Shown here one piece after another: positions 49,319 through 58,982 of a stretch of DNA of 64,000 nucleotides; the stretch's first letter is position 1; every line of letters begins with the position of its first letter. Origin of the DNA: Bradyrhizobium stylosanthis (GTDB taxonomy: Bacteria; Pseudomonadota; Alphaproteobacteria; Rhizobiales; Xanthobacteraceae); NCBI RefSeq assembly GCF_001641335.1, contig NZ_LVEM01000001.1:1028580-1092579 (forward strand), written 5' to 3'. The position numbers and the translations under genes were made by a program. The notes beneath the pieces were generated by a model, which was not told the DNA's origin, did no database searches, and saw only the letters and a list, made by a program, of their open reading frames with translations.

Positions 49319-49522
49319 TCAGTGTCCTGCCGGCGCCGACCAGCCGGAGTATTGCCAGGCGGATTGCGATGGCTGTGCAAGCGCAGCACGGGCGTTGCGG
49401 ACTTGCTCGCTCGCTGTCGCCGGCGCCGTCTTGCGGACACGATGCGACGGTGCAGCAACGGCTTGCGACGCTGATGCCGTGATCAGCGCCATCGTGACGA
49501 TGCTCAGGACGATCTTGCGCAT
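49319..49522 (-). CDS. Small secreted hypothetical protein
   Basis: A 67-residue protein with a clear signal peptide (MRKIVLSIVTMALITASASQ, cut after AVAA). The mature part is about 44 residues, polar, with an aromatic SAWQYSGWSAPAGH end. GGAGA precedes the ATG. No known family. Confidence 0.6.
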   Translation of the reverse strand: MRKIVLSIVTMALITASASQAVAAPSHRVRKTAPATASEQVRNARAALAQPSQSAWQYSGWSAPAGH

Positions 49523-49731
49523 GTTGTCTCCTCGACTTCTGAAAGACCTTGCGGAGCGATGCGTGCTCCGCGCGGTGTGCCGAGGATGTAGCGCTGGAGA
49601 GGTGGCCGGATAATCTGTGCAGAACGAGAAAGACTATCCAGCCGGAGCGGACAATGATCCGCTCCAATCGTTGAGGCGCGTCGCCAACCGGCGACGCCCG
49701 GATGCGCTCGCCTTTGGCTGAGCATCACTTT

Positions 49732-49758
49732 CCGGACAACCGCTGTGCGCTTGTCCGG
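49732..49758 (-). terminator. Hairpin after lexA
   Basis: CCGGACAA and TTGTCCGG pair perfectly around an inner CG stem, 7 bases past the lexA stop. No T-run follows on the minus strand, so termination is uncertain. Confidence 0.4.
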
Positions 49759-49765
49759 ATACTGC

Positions 49766-50467
49766 TCAGTACTTCCGGTAAAGGCCGATCAGCTTGCCCT
49801 GGATCTTCACGCGGTTCGGCGGGAGGATGCGGACCTCGTAGGCGGCGTTGGCGGGCTCGAGCGCGATCGAGGCGCCGCGGCGGCGGAAGCGCTTCAGGGT
49901 GGCTTCCTCATCGTCGATCAGCGCGACCACGATGTCGCCGGTGTCGGCGCTCTCGTTGCGCTGGATCAGCGCCATGTCGCCGTCGAGGATGCCGGCCTCC
50001 ACCATGGAATCGCCGCGCACTTCGAGCGCGTAGTGCTCGCCCGAGCCGAGCATGTCGGGCGGGACGCTGATGGTGTGGCTGCGGGTCTGCAACGCCTCGA
50101 TCGGCGTGCCGGCCGCGATGCGGCCCATGACCGGCACGGCGACCGGACGTTCACCTTCGTCGGCGGCCGGGCTGGATGTCGTGCGCACCTTGCCGAGATT
50201 GCCTTCGATGACGCTCGGCGTGAAGCCGCGGCGGTTGCCGGCGGCGGCCTGCAGCTCGGGCAGCTTGATCACTTCGATGGCGCGCGCGCGGTTGGGCAGG
50301 CGCCGAATGAAGCCGCGCTCCTCGAGCGCGGTGATCAGGCGATGGATGCCCGACTTCGAGCGCAGATCGAGCGCGTCCTTCATCTCGTCGAAGGAGGGCG
50401 GCACGCCGCTTTCCTTCAATCGCTCACTGATGAATCGCAGGAGCTCGTATTGTTTGCGCGTTAACAT
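49766..50467 (-). CDS. lexA: SOS repressor LexA
   Basis: A 233-residue repressor-protease. The N-terminal winged helix (1-65) includes [20 protein letters not shown]. Self-cleavage occurs at Ala119-Gly120, with Ser154 (GDSM) and Lys192 as the catalytic pair. RecA-driven cleavage frees SOS promoters. Two LexA boxes lie upstream. The 233-residue length with a linker insertion is typical of Rhizobiales. Confidence 0.97.
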   Translation of the reverse strand: MLTRKQYELLRFISERLKESGVPPSFDEMKDALDLRSKSGIHRLITALEERGFIRRLPNRARAIEVIKLPELQAAAGNRRGFTPSVIEGNLGKVRTTSSPAADEGERPVAVPVMGRIAAGTPIEALQTRSHTISVPPDMLGSGEHYALEVRGDSMVEAGILDGDMALIQRNESADTGDIVVALIDDEEATLKRFRRRGASIALEPANAAYEVRILPPNRVKIQGKLIGLYRKY

Positions 50468-50541
50468 CTCGACCAAAATCCCCCGGTTGATGTCGTTCGA
50501 TTCCGAGACGCTGAATTCAGCTATAAGCCGCTACATGCTCG

Positions 50542-50556
50542 AAACAAATCATGAAC
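50542..50556. promoter_or_regulatory. Near-consensus LexA box upstream of lexA
   Basis: On the minus strand this reads GTTC-ATGATTT-GTTT, one base away from GTTC-N7-GTTC. It lies 75 bases upstream of the lexA start. Confidence 0.5.
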
Positions 50557-50567
50557 GGACACTATAT

Positions 50568-50582
50568 GTTCGATACATGTTC
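50568..50582. promoter_or_regulatory. LexA box upstream of lexA
   Basis: GTTCGATACATGTTC matches GTTC-N7-GTTC exactly, about 100 bases upstream of the lexA ATG, supporting autoregulation. Confidence 0.8.
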
Positions 50583-50643
50583 CGCAACTGCTTAATTTAC
50601 CGTGAACGCGGCAAACTTCGCGGAACACGTGGGCTGACGGCGC

Positions 50644-51855
50644 TCAGACCGGCAGCAGCAGCACCTCGCAAGGCGTGCCGGCTTCGGCCTTGGGCGCGAA
50701 CGGCGCGCGCACGAGAAGTGCCTGTGCCGCAGCGAGATTCGCAAGCAGCGAGGAATCCTGATGATTGACGGGAAGCACGATCGGCGTGCCGTCGTCGCGC
50801 AGTTCCAGGCGCGCGCGGAGATAGTCCTCGCGGACATCGTTTGCGCCGACGTCGCGGCCGAGCACGGCACGTTCGCGCCGATGGTGAATCACCGAACGCC
50901 CCGACAACGCGCGAATCAATGGCACCATGAACAGGAAAGCGCAGACGTAGGACGACACGGGATTGCCGGGCAGGCCGATGACGCGCATCGCGTCGATGCG
51001 GCCGTGCATCATCGGCTTGCCGGGCCGCATCGCGATCTTCCAGAACGACATCGCGATGCCCTCGGCCTTGAGCGCCTGCTGCACCAGGTCGTGGTCGCCG
51101 ACCGAGGCGCCGCCGGTCGTGATCAGGATGTCGGCGCCGCTCTCGCGGGCGCGGCGGATGCCTGATGTGGTGGCGTCCAGCGTGTCGGCGGCAACGCCGA
51201 GATCGATGGTATCCGCGCCCTCCTGGCGGGCCAGCGCGTGCAGGGCGTAACCGTTGGAATAGACGATCTGGCCGGGGCCAGGCGCTGAGCCCGGCATGAC
51301 CAGCTCGTCGCCGGTGGCGAGGATCGCGACCTTCGGGCGCCGGCGGACGGGGAGCTGCGGATGGTTCATCGCGGCGGCAAGCGCCAGGTCACGGTCGGTG
51401 AGCCTGGTTCCCTTGCGCAGCAGCACATCGCCCTCGGCAAAGTCGACGCCGGCCCGCCGGATGTGCCGTCCGGGAAGCGCTGCTTCCTTGATCGTGATGC
51501 GCTTGCCGTCCGCGACCGTGTCCTCCTGGATCACGACGGCATCCGCTCCGGCGGGCACGACGCCGCCGGTGAAGATCCGCACGGCCTCGCCGGTGCCGAC
51601 CGATCCTGCGAAGGGGCGCCCGGCGGCGACCTCGCCGATGACCGTCAGCTGGGAATCGACTGTCGCCGCGTCTGAAGCCCGCACCGCGTAGCCATCCATC
51701 GCCGACATCGCCTCCGGCGGCTGCGTGCGCCGCGCCGCGACGTCGCGTGCGAGCACGCGGTGGAAGGCTTGATCGAGGACGACCATTTCCTCAGGCTGGG
51801 GCTCCGCGCCGGCGAGCACGGCGGCAAGCGCGTCGGATACCGGCATCAGGGCCAC
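50644..51855 (-). CDS. moeA: Molybdopterin molybdenumtransferase
   Basis: A 403-residue MoeA/gephyrin-E enzyme that inserts molybdate into molybdopterin. Motifs: PPEAMSAMDGYAVRASD, GGVVPAGADAVVIQED, the ATGDELVMPG turn, YSNGYAL, and TTGGASVGDHDLV in the MPT-binding domain; late GLPGNPVSSYVCA. The GTG start at 51855 has AGGAG at good spacing; an ATG 9 bases in is the alternative. lexA follows on the same strand. Confidence 0.95.
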   Translation of the reverse strand: MALMPVSDALAAVLAGAEPQPEEMVVLDQAFHRVLARDVAARRTQPPEAMSAMDGYAVRASDAATVDSQLTVIGEVAAGRPFAGSVGTGEAVRIFTGGVVPAGADAVVIQEDTVADGKRITIKEAALPGRHIRRAGVDFAEGDVLLRKGTRLTDRDLALAAAMNHPQLPVRRRPKVAILATGDELVMPGSAPGPGQIVYSNGYALHALARQEGADTIDLGVAADTLDATTSGIRRARESGADILITTGGASVGDHDLVQQALKAEGIAMSFWKIAMRPGKPMMHGRIDAMRVIGLPGNPVSSYVCAFLFMVPLIRALSGRSVIHHRRERAVLGRDVGANDVREDYLRARLELRDDGTPIVLPVNHQDSSLLANLAAAQALLVRAPFAPKAEAGTPCEVLLLPV

Positions 51856-51988
51856 GGGTGAGAACTCCTGCAGAGCACGTTCGGCAAATCGGCGGCGAGA
51901 GTTCTAGCCGAGTGGGGGCGCAGAGGCAAAACACCGCGGCGCAGGATGATTCATCCTGCGCCGCCTGGTTTGTCATGGAAGATGGATG

Positions 51989-52081
51989 TCAGGTCCTTCG
52001 CGGCATGATCCGGAAGGCGAGGCAAACCGGTACGAGGATGGCCATGGCAAGCACGAGAATGACGAGCGCCACGGCCAGCAT
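51989..52081 (-). CDS. 30-residue hydrophobic membrane peptide
   Basis: A tiny gene: GGAG lies 7 bases before the ATG, and the product is one hydrophobic helix (MLAVALVILVLAMAILVPVC) followed by a short basic end, FRIMPRRT. It starts 3 bases after the stop of the next gene upstream, so it is probably co-translated. No known family. The positive C terminus suggests its tail stays in the cytoplasm. Confidence 0.5.
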   Translation of the reverse strand: MLAVALVILVLAMAILVPVCLAFRIMPRRT

Positions 52082-52084
52082 CGG

Positions 52085-52366
52085 TCAACTCCCTGCCGAT
52101 CCGCTCGGACTGACGTCGGGGGCCGCGGGGCCCTGATCCTTGTCGGGCAGCGGGTCGGCCTGGGATTTCAGGTCGGCGGCCTTGCTGATCAGCTTGGCGG
52201 ACAGCTCAGAATCCGAAGTGGTTCTGGCGAACTTCATCAGCAGAGAGGCCTGCTTGGTAAGGTAGGTTTTGCCCAACACGTCAGTTACGTCCGATGTAGA
52301 ATTCCCAACGGACTCTAGAGTCCGGAACAGGGGATTCCGTTCCCGGAACTTTGTACAAAAATGCAC
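52085..52366 (-). CDS. Small hypothetical protein
   Basis: Up to 93 residues. The conserved-looking part is GKTYLTKQASLLMKFARTTSDSELSAKLISKAADLKSQ, two amphipathic helices, followed by a Pro/Asp-rich tail. The start is uncertain: GTG at 52366 gives the full frame, but GTG at 52279, just before LGKTYLTKQAS, is equally likely because the upstream part is palindrome-rich DNA. Cytoplasmic; function unknown. Confidence 0.5.
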   Translation of the reverse strand: MHFCTKFRERNPLFRTLESVGNSTSDVTDVLGKTYLTKQASLLMKFARTTSDSELSAKLISKAADLKSQADPLPDKDQGPAAPDVSPSGSAGS

Positions 52367-52428
52367 AAAGTGGTTTGGTTCCTCAGCTTGGGCAAAAATG
52401 GGTTCCGGGAACCGCGATCAGATCCCGG

Positions 52429-53055
52429 TCAAATCCCCAGTTTCTTCAGGGCATCGCCGACGTCGCGAGGCGAGGTCACGTGCACCGCGGTCAGCCCCCG
52501 CGCCCGTGCCCCCTCGACGTTCTCGGCAAGGTCGTCGAAGAACACGATGCGGCTGGCCGGCACGCCCATCGCCGCCACGACATGGTCGAAGGCCGCCGCA
52601 TCGGGTTTGCGCAGGCCGATGCTGGACGACAGGTACAGCTCGCGGAAATGGCCGAGCAGGCCGGCATATTCCTTCGAGAAATGGTCCACATGCGGCCGGT
52701 TGGTGTTGGAGAAGGCGTAGAGCGGCATCTGCCTGGCCGCGCGCGGCAACAGCTCGGCGATATCGGGCATCTCGCCGGCGAAGATCGCGTTCCAGCCTTC
52801 CAGGAACTGCGCATCCGAGATGGCAATTCCCAGCGAGGCCCGCAGCGAAGCGAAATAGTCCTCGTCGCTGATCTTGCCGACCTCGTGCAGCCGGTAGGCC
52901 TCGCTGTCGCGCACATAGCGCGCGACGATGGCTTCGGGCTTGCAGCCGGCATGTCCCGCCCAGCAGGCGATCGCCTTGGAGAAATCGATGTCGAGCACGA
53001 CGCGCCCGAGATCGAACAGAAGCGCATCGGCGCTGCCGGGAGAGAGCGAGGTCAC
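52429..53055 (-). CDS. HAD family phosphatase (YihX-like)
   Basis: A 208-residue haloacid dehalogenase-fold hydrolase. The nucleophile is in LLFDLGRVVLDIDF; FSNTNRPHV is motif II, IGLRKPDAAAF carries the motif III Lys and VFFDDLAENVEGA is motif IV. The order and wording closely match E. coli YihX, a glucose-1-phosphate phosphatase, but the substrate is inferred. The GTG start follows AGGA. Confidence 0.87.
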   Translation of the reverse strand: MTSLSPGSADALLFDLGRVVLDIDFSKAIACWAGHAGCKPEAIVARYVRDSEAYRLHEVGKISDEDYFASLRASLGIAISDAQFLEGWNAIFAGEMPDIAELLPRAARQMPLYAFSNTNRPHVDHFSKEYAGLLGHFRELYLSSSIGLRKPDAAAFDHVVAAMGVPASRIVFFDDLAENVEGARARGLTAVHVTSPRDVGDALKKLGI

Positions 53056-53065
53056 CTGGGTCCTT

Positions 53066-54199
53066 TCAGTACCGGTACGGGTCGTGGTCGAACAGCGGGA
53101 ACGCGCTGAACACGCTCGGCGCGTTCGTTGCGGTGGCCGGATGCAGGCAGGATTTGTTGACCTCGGCGAACGAGGTGGCGCCGAGAAGGCCGAGGCAGCG
53201 CAGCACCTCGTCCTCGAGCAGCTCCAGCATCCGCTGGACGCCGGCTTCGCCCGCCGCCGCCAGTGCCCAGCATTGCAGCCGGCCGATGCCGACGAGGTCG
53301 GCGCCGGCCGCGATCGCCTTGACGATGTCGGTGCCGCGGCAGATGCCGCCGTCGACCATGATCTTGGCGCGGCCTTTCACGGCATCGACGATTTCAGGCA
53401 AGACATGCATGGCGCCGCGGCCGTGGTCGAGCTGGCGGCCGCCGTGGTTGGAAACGTAGATCCACTCGACGCCGTGATCGACCGCGATCTGCGCATCCTC
53501 GGCGGTGGCGATACCCTTGAGGATCAGCGGGATCTTGAACTTGTCCTTGATCATCTTGACCGTCCGCCACTCCAGGCCCTTCTGGTAGTCGCCGCCGGTG
53601 GCGCGCAGGCGGCTTTCACGAACGTAGCGCTTGGCGATGTCACGTTCGCGACGGCTGTAATGGGCGGTGTCCACGGTCAGGCAGAAGGCGGCATAGGCGT
53701 TCTTCTCGCTGCGGCTGACGACATCGGCGACGAAGGCGTCGTCGCCGCGCACATAGAGCTGATAGAGGCGCAGCGCGTCGGGGGCGGCCTCGGCGGTCTT
53801 CTCGAGGCCGGGCTCGGACACCGAGCTCAGCATGTGGGCCGCACCGAAGGTGCCGCAGGCGCGTGCCACGCTCGCCGCGCCGTCCGGGTCGAAGATCTCG
53901 AGCGCGCCGACCGGGGCCAGCACCACCGGCAGGCGCATCTTGCGGCCGAACTGCTCGACCGAGCCCTCGACCTTGCGGACGTCGCGCAGCACGCGGGGGC
54001 GGAAGGCGATCTCGTCCAGCGCCATGCGGTTGCGGCGCATCGTGGTCTCGGTCTCGGCGGCACCGACGATATAGTCCCAGGCATTCTGGTTGAGGTTGGC
54101 GCGCGCCTTCCGGATGAATTCGTGCAGATTCTGGAACGGCTCGCTGCTGGCACCGAGTTCGACGTTCCGTTCCGGCCGGATGCGGGGCGCTTCGTTCAT
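53066..54199 (-). CDS. FMN-dependent alpha-hydroxy acid oxidase/dehydrogenase
   Basis: A 377-residue TIM-barrel flavoenzyme (lactate/glycolate oxidase family). The active-site signature VSNHGGRQLDHG contains the catalytic His and Arg; KIMVDGGICRGTDIVKAIAAGA is the FMN phosphate site. N-terminal residues 20-60 match the family's helical cap. GGAGG precedes the ATG. It oxidises a 2-hydroxy acid to the oxo acid; which one is unknown. The HAD gene starts 10 bases after its stop, so they may be co-transcribed. Confidence 0.9.
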   Translation of the reverse strand: MNEAPRIRPERNVELGASSEPFQNLHEFIRKARANLNQNAWDYIVGAAETETTMRRNRMALDEIAFRPRVLRDVRKVEGSVEQFGRKMRLPVVLAPVGALEIFDPDGAASVARACGTFGAAHMLSSVSEPGLEKTAEAAPDALRLYQLYVRGDDAFVADVVSRSEKNAYAAFCLTVDTAHYSRRERDIAKRYVRESRLRATGGDYQKGLEWRTVKMIKDKFKIPLILKGIATAEDAQIAVDHGVEWIYVSNHGGRQLDHGRGAMHVLPEIVDAVKGRAKIMVDGGICRGTDIVKAIAAGADLVGIGRLQCWALAAAGEAGVQRMLELLEDEVLRCLGLLGATSFAEVNKSCLHPATATNAPSVFSAFPLFDHDPYRY

Positions 54200-54491
54200 T
54201 GTTGTCCTCCCGAGAATTTGAAGCCTTGTGTCATCGCCTAACCCGTCCGCCTCTCCAAAACCATCCTAAAATCGCATAGCTGCGAAGCACGGGCCGGCAG
54301 GCGATTCCGGCCCTTGGTACGTGACGGTGTCGGAACGTTGCCAAAAGTTTAGGCCAGGACGAAGGGATTTTTGCAGGTACCGCGCCTGCGTTGCGGGCCG
54401 GCCTTGAAGAAACCTGAATGGTATTGTGAGAACCGGGCTGGATCGCCATTTGCATGGCGCCCCAAAGCCCCAAGCGAAAAGGTCAGACTAC

Positions 54492-55829
<1,338 letters not shown>

Positions 55830-55850
55830 AATCTTCCAGCGTTCAGATAT

Positions 55851-55886
55851 CGCCCGGGAGCGGACAGCCGCTTCCGGGCGTTTTCG
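55851..55886 (+). terminator. Rho-independent terminator of ctpA
   Basis: GCCCGGGAGCGG pairs with CCGCTTCCGGGC (one G-T pair) around ACAG, followed by GTTTTCGTTTG. It lies 22 bases past the ctpA stop. Confidence 0.85.
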
Positions 55887-55900
55887 TTTGGGGGACTGGC

Positions 55901-56656
55901 TCAGCTCGGATTCATCGCGGCAAAGGTCGCCTCGTAGCGGCCCTCGCGCTCGGCCCAGCGGCGGGCGCGATCGCGTTCGACCAGCACCTCGTCGCGGGGA
56001 TGAACCCGCAACTCCAGCAATTGCATGACCTCCGCGATGTAGGCGGACAGCGGCATGGCGCGCGCGTCGCTGGCCTGCTGCGTTCCGGTGAGCTCGGTCT
56101 GCACATAGGGCGGCGCGAGCTCCAGCACCTCGATCGGGACCTTGCGGAGCTGATGCCGCAGCGACTGCAGCCAGGAGTGCAGGAACGCCTTGCTGGCGCA
56201 GTAGGTCGGGAAGTCGGCACGCGGTACGAAGGCGAGGTTCGAGCTCGTTGCGATGATCGTCGCGCCCGGTTGCCGCGTCAGGATCGGCAGGAACGCCGCG
56301 GTCGCGCGGAGCACGCCCAGAATGTTGGTGTTGACGATCGCTTCCGCGTCCGACGCATCCCAGCTCTCTGCCATCAGGTCTTCCGGCCGCGAGATGCCCG
56401 CGTTCGCGATCAGCACGTTCAGCTCGGGGAAGCGTGTGCGCATTTCGGCCGATGCGTGCGCCAAGCTTGCGGGATCGTCGAGGTCGAGTTGCAGTCCGGT
56501 CAGGCTAGGCCGCCCGGCCGCGATCTGGTCGAGCAGGGCCTGCCGTCTGCCGGTGACGATGATGCGGTTGCCGCGGTCGTGGAAAGCCTCAGCCAGCGCG
56601 CGGCCTATGCCGCTGGTGCCGCCGGTGACGAGGATCGTGTTGCCAGTCATCTTCAT
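55901..56656 (-). CDS. SDR family oxidoreductase (DltE-like)
   Basis: A 251-residue short-chain dehydrogenase. Cofactor site TGGTSGIG (residues 11-18), N-A-G motif LIANAGISRPEDL, active Ser in IATSSNLAF and Tyr/Lys in YCASKAF. The long C-terminal RDEVLVERDRARRWAEREG resembles the DltE subgroup. The ATG at 56656 follows AAAGG; 11 in-frame codons upstream are rejected. It converges on ctpA. Substrate unknown. Confidence 0.87.
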   Translation of the reverse strand: MKMTGNTILVTGGTSGIGRALAEAFHDRGNRIIVTGRRQALLDQIAAGRPSLTGLQLDLDDPASLAHASAEMRTRFPELNVLIANAGISRPEDLMAESWDASDAEAIVNTNILGVLRATAAFLPILTRQPGATIIATSSNLAFVPRADFPTYCASKAFLHSWLQSLRHQLRKVPIEVLELAPPYVQTELTGTQQASDARAMPLSAYIAEVMQLLELRVHPRDEVLVERDRARRWAEREGRYEATFAAMNPS

Positions 56657-57031
56657 GTGTTGCCTTTCGATTGAAGAAGGCCACGGCAACCACGTAGATC
56701 CTTCATGGCGCGCCAGAGGACAGGACAGCCGGCAGCGCGGCGCGTGCGCGCCGGTTGAAGCGTCTTGTCGGGGGAAGCATCCGCTGACAGGAGGAGTGAT
56801 GGCATGACCGTGGCGTCTCGTGAATCGAGAATTCCCTGCTGGGATCCTCTCGACAAAGGACGCGTTGGATGACGGTAACGCCTACGGCAGCGCCCTTGCG
56901 GCGGCTGCAATCGTGCAAATACGTTGGCCGGCCGCCATCGTCAAGTCCGAAGCGGGGGACTGTCCGCCGCGAGCCGGCCTGGAAGACGGTGATCCCGCAG
57001 CTTCGCGAGCTGCGGGATCACCGTGAGATCA
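56657..57031. other. Intergenic region with one strong hairpin
   Basis: No frame here has a ribosome site and plausible protein. The only clear structure is the 15-bp stem at 56988-57022, near the end of the His-rich small gene. The promoter of the SDR gene presumably lies in the first 100 bases. Confidence 0.5.
56988..57022 (-). terminator. 15-bp perfect hairpin after the His-rich small gene
   Basis: GGTGATCCCGCAGCT (56988-57002) and its exact complement (57008-57022) flank a 5-base loop, 9 bases past the stop of the gene at 57032-57286. There is no T-run on either side, so it may terminate weakly or protect the message end. Confidence 0.5.
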
Positions 57032-57286
57032 TCATTGCTGCTTCTTCGGACCCATGTGGTGCGGGACCTCGGTCTTCGGTCCGCCATTGTAATGGTGGCT
57101 GCCGCCGGACCCGCTGGTCGATCCGCCGTCGCTCTCCTTCTTGCCCATGTGGTGCGGGACTTCGGTCTTCGGTCCGCCATTGTAGTGGTGGCCGTTCTTT
57201 TCATCGGTCGTGGTCGTCTGCGCCATCGCAGGCAGCGCAACGAACGACATGATCGCGGCGGCGACGATCAGCTTGCGGTGCTTCAT
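57032..57286 (-). CDS. Small secreted His-rich repeat protein
   Basis: An 84-residue protein with a signal peptide (MKHRKLIVAAAIMSFVALPA, cut after AMAQ). The mature part holds two exact copies of HHYNGGPKTEVPHHMG separated by a Gly/Ser-rich linker, and ends PKKQQ. Each copy has two His pairs and a Met, suggesting metal binding, but this is inference. AGGAG lies 9 bases before the ATG. A FixK/FNR-type box sits 95 bases upstream. Divergent from the opgC-led operon. Confidence 0.72.
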   Translation of the reverse strand: MKHRKLIVAAAIMSFVALPAMAQTTTTDEKNGHHYNGGPKTEVPHHMGKKESDGGSTSGSGGSHHYNGGPKTEVPHHMGPKKQQ

Positions 57287-57713
57287 TTTGGTTTCTCCTG
57301 TTGATCTCGTCGAGTTGGTGTCAATCAAGTCCCGGTGGCTCGATCGAGCTGCAACCAAACCCGGAGCGCGATGGTGTAAGTTGAGCAAGATCAAATGTCG
57401 ACGCGCGCGCCCGCGTGTATCGCTGCGTGGATCGTCGCGTTGCCGCAGGCGACGAGAAACGTCGATCTTCTTACAGAAAAAAATTCCGGCGCATTGCGCA
57501 GGATTGCGGGGCGCTGGCGAGGCCTGGCGGTCATGTCGCGAGCGGCTGCGAGATGTCGTGGCCGATGACACTTCCGGCCGGTGACGACGGACGCGTCGAT
57601 TCATTACGCGATTGAACCACAAAAAGATTTGGCTGGTGCGTCGATCCAATTTGATGTCCGTCAAACCGGCATCAATGACGCAACCTAGCGTGCCGGCGCG
57701 AACGAGCGGCGAC
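57287..57713. other. Divergent intergenic region
   Basis: It separates the His-rich small gene (left) and the opgC-like gene (right). It holds the FixK/FNR-type box at 57381-57394 and possible upstream starts of the opgC-like gene at 57612 (TTG) and 57654 (ATG). No further gene is convincing. Confidence 0.5.
57381..57394. promoter_or_regulatory. FixK/FNR-type box
   Basis: TTGAGCAAGATCAA fits TTG[A/C]-N6-[T/G]CAA, the FixK2 site of Bradyrhizobium, with symmetric TTGA and TCAA ends. Rightward, TGTATC at 57417-57422 would be a suitably placed -10. It could serve the electron-transfer operon on the right, the small gene on the left, or both. Confidence 0.5.
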
Positions 57714-58982
57714 ATGATCGCGATCCGAAAGGGGTCGGCCGCCGAGATGGAGAACGAGCCGTTGACTGACGAGACGATCCACGCGCCTGCTCGGCCCTTG
57801 CGAGCGGTGTTTTTCCTGCGCCGCCGGTTGTGGGACACGATCACGATCAGGTCGGTGCTGGTCAAGCCGCGGCGCGATCTGCGCCTGGATCTGTTCCGCG
57901 GTCTGGCGAACTGGCTGATCTTTCTCGGGCACATTCCGGATTCGGCGCTCGCCTGGTTCACGACGCGAAACTACGGCTTCAGCGATGGCGCCGATCTGTT
58001 CGTGCTGATCTCCGGATACACCGCGACGTTCGTGTTCGGCTCGATGATGATGGAGCGCGGCTTCGTGATCGGCGCAACCCGGCTGTTGCGGCGGGTGTGG
58101 CAGCTCTATGTCGCTCACCTGCTGCTGTTCCTGGTCTATCTCACGGCCGTGCACTACATCGCGCACGGTTTTGACGATCTGCACCTGATGGATCAGTTCA
58201 ACGTCGCGCCATTGATGAACTTTCCCGTCGAGACGCTCTTCCAGGGGCTGATCCTCAAGTTCAAGCCGCTCAATCTCGACGTTCTGCCGCTCTACATCGT
58301 GCTGATGGCCGCGTTTCCCGTCGTGCTCTGGCTGATGCTGCGATGGCGCAATGCCGTGATGATCGGCTCGCTCGGTCTCTATCTGGCCGCCCGCAATTAC
58401 GGCGTTAACCTGCCGTCCTATCCGGCTGGGGTCTGGTATTTCAATCCGTTCGCCTGGCAGTTGCTGTTCGTGCTCGGGGCCTGGCTGGCCTTAGGAGGAG
58501 CGGCGGCGAGCCGCTGGCTGCTGTCGTCGCGCACGCTCCTTGTTCTCAGCTGCGGTTTTCTGATCTTTGCGTTCGGGATGACGCTGGCGGAACGAATTCC
58601 GGCGCTGCGGGACTACATTCCCGAGGACCTCGCAGCGATCTTCATTCCGAACGACAAGACCAATCTGGGTCCGTATCGCATCGTCCATCTGGCGAGCCTG
58701 ATGCTCATCGTCGTCTCGCTCGTTCCAGCGGACTGGCCCGGTCTGTCGTCAAGATTGCTCCAGCCTCTGATCAGATGCGGTCAGCAATCGCTGTCGGTGT
58801 TCTGCGTTGGTCTCTTTCTGTCGTTCGTCGCCCATTTCGCGCTCGAATCCGGATCGGAAGGCTTGTGGGCACAGATGCTGGTCGGTGCCGCGGGCCTCTG
58901 GATCATGACGATCGTGGCCTACTACCGAACGTGGTCCAGGGACGTCGACAGGAGCCGCCTGACGGGGGAGGCGGGCGGATGA
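57714..58982 (+). CDS. opgC: OpgC-type membrane acyltransferase
   Basis: A membrane protein of about 422 residues with ten or so spans. The OpgC core begins at RRDLRLDLFRGLANWLIFLGHIPD and continues FSDGADLFVLISGYTATFVFG; the family adds succinyl groups to periplasmic glucans. The N terminus is uncertain: starts at 57654, 57714 and 57747 are all open, and the first 50 residues are not conserved-looking. The stop overlaps the next gene's ATG (ATGA), so it heads the six-gene operon. Whether its role is linked to the redox genes is unclear. Confidence 0.82.
   Translation: MIAIRKGSAAEMENEPLTDETIHAPARPLRAVFFLRRRLWDTITIRSVLVKPRRDLRLDLFRGLANWLIFLGHIPDSALAWFTTRNYGFSDGADLFVLISGYTATFVFGSMMMERGFVIGATRLLRRVWQLYVAHLLLFLVYLTAVHYIAHGFDDLHLMDQFNVAPLMNFPVETLFQGLILKFKPLNLDVLPLYIVLMAAFPVVLWLMLRWRNAVMIGSLGLYLAARNYGVNLPSYPAGVWYFNPFAWQLLFVLGAWLALGGAAASRWLLSSRTLLVLSCGFLIFAFGMTLAERIPALRDYIPEDLAAIFIPNDKTNLGPYRIVHLASLMLIVVSLVPADWPGLSSRLLQPLIRCGQQSLSVFCVGLFLSFVAHFALESGSEGLWAQMLVGAAGLWIMTIVAYYRTWSRDVDRSRLTGEAGG

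Noticed and set aside
56820..57026. 68-codon plus-strand frame before the His-rich small gene
   Set aside because: No ribosome site, no signal peptide, and it runs through the 15-bp hairpin.
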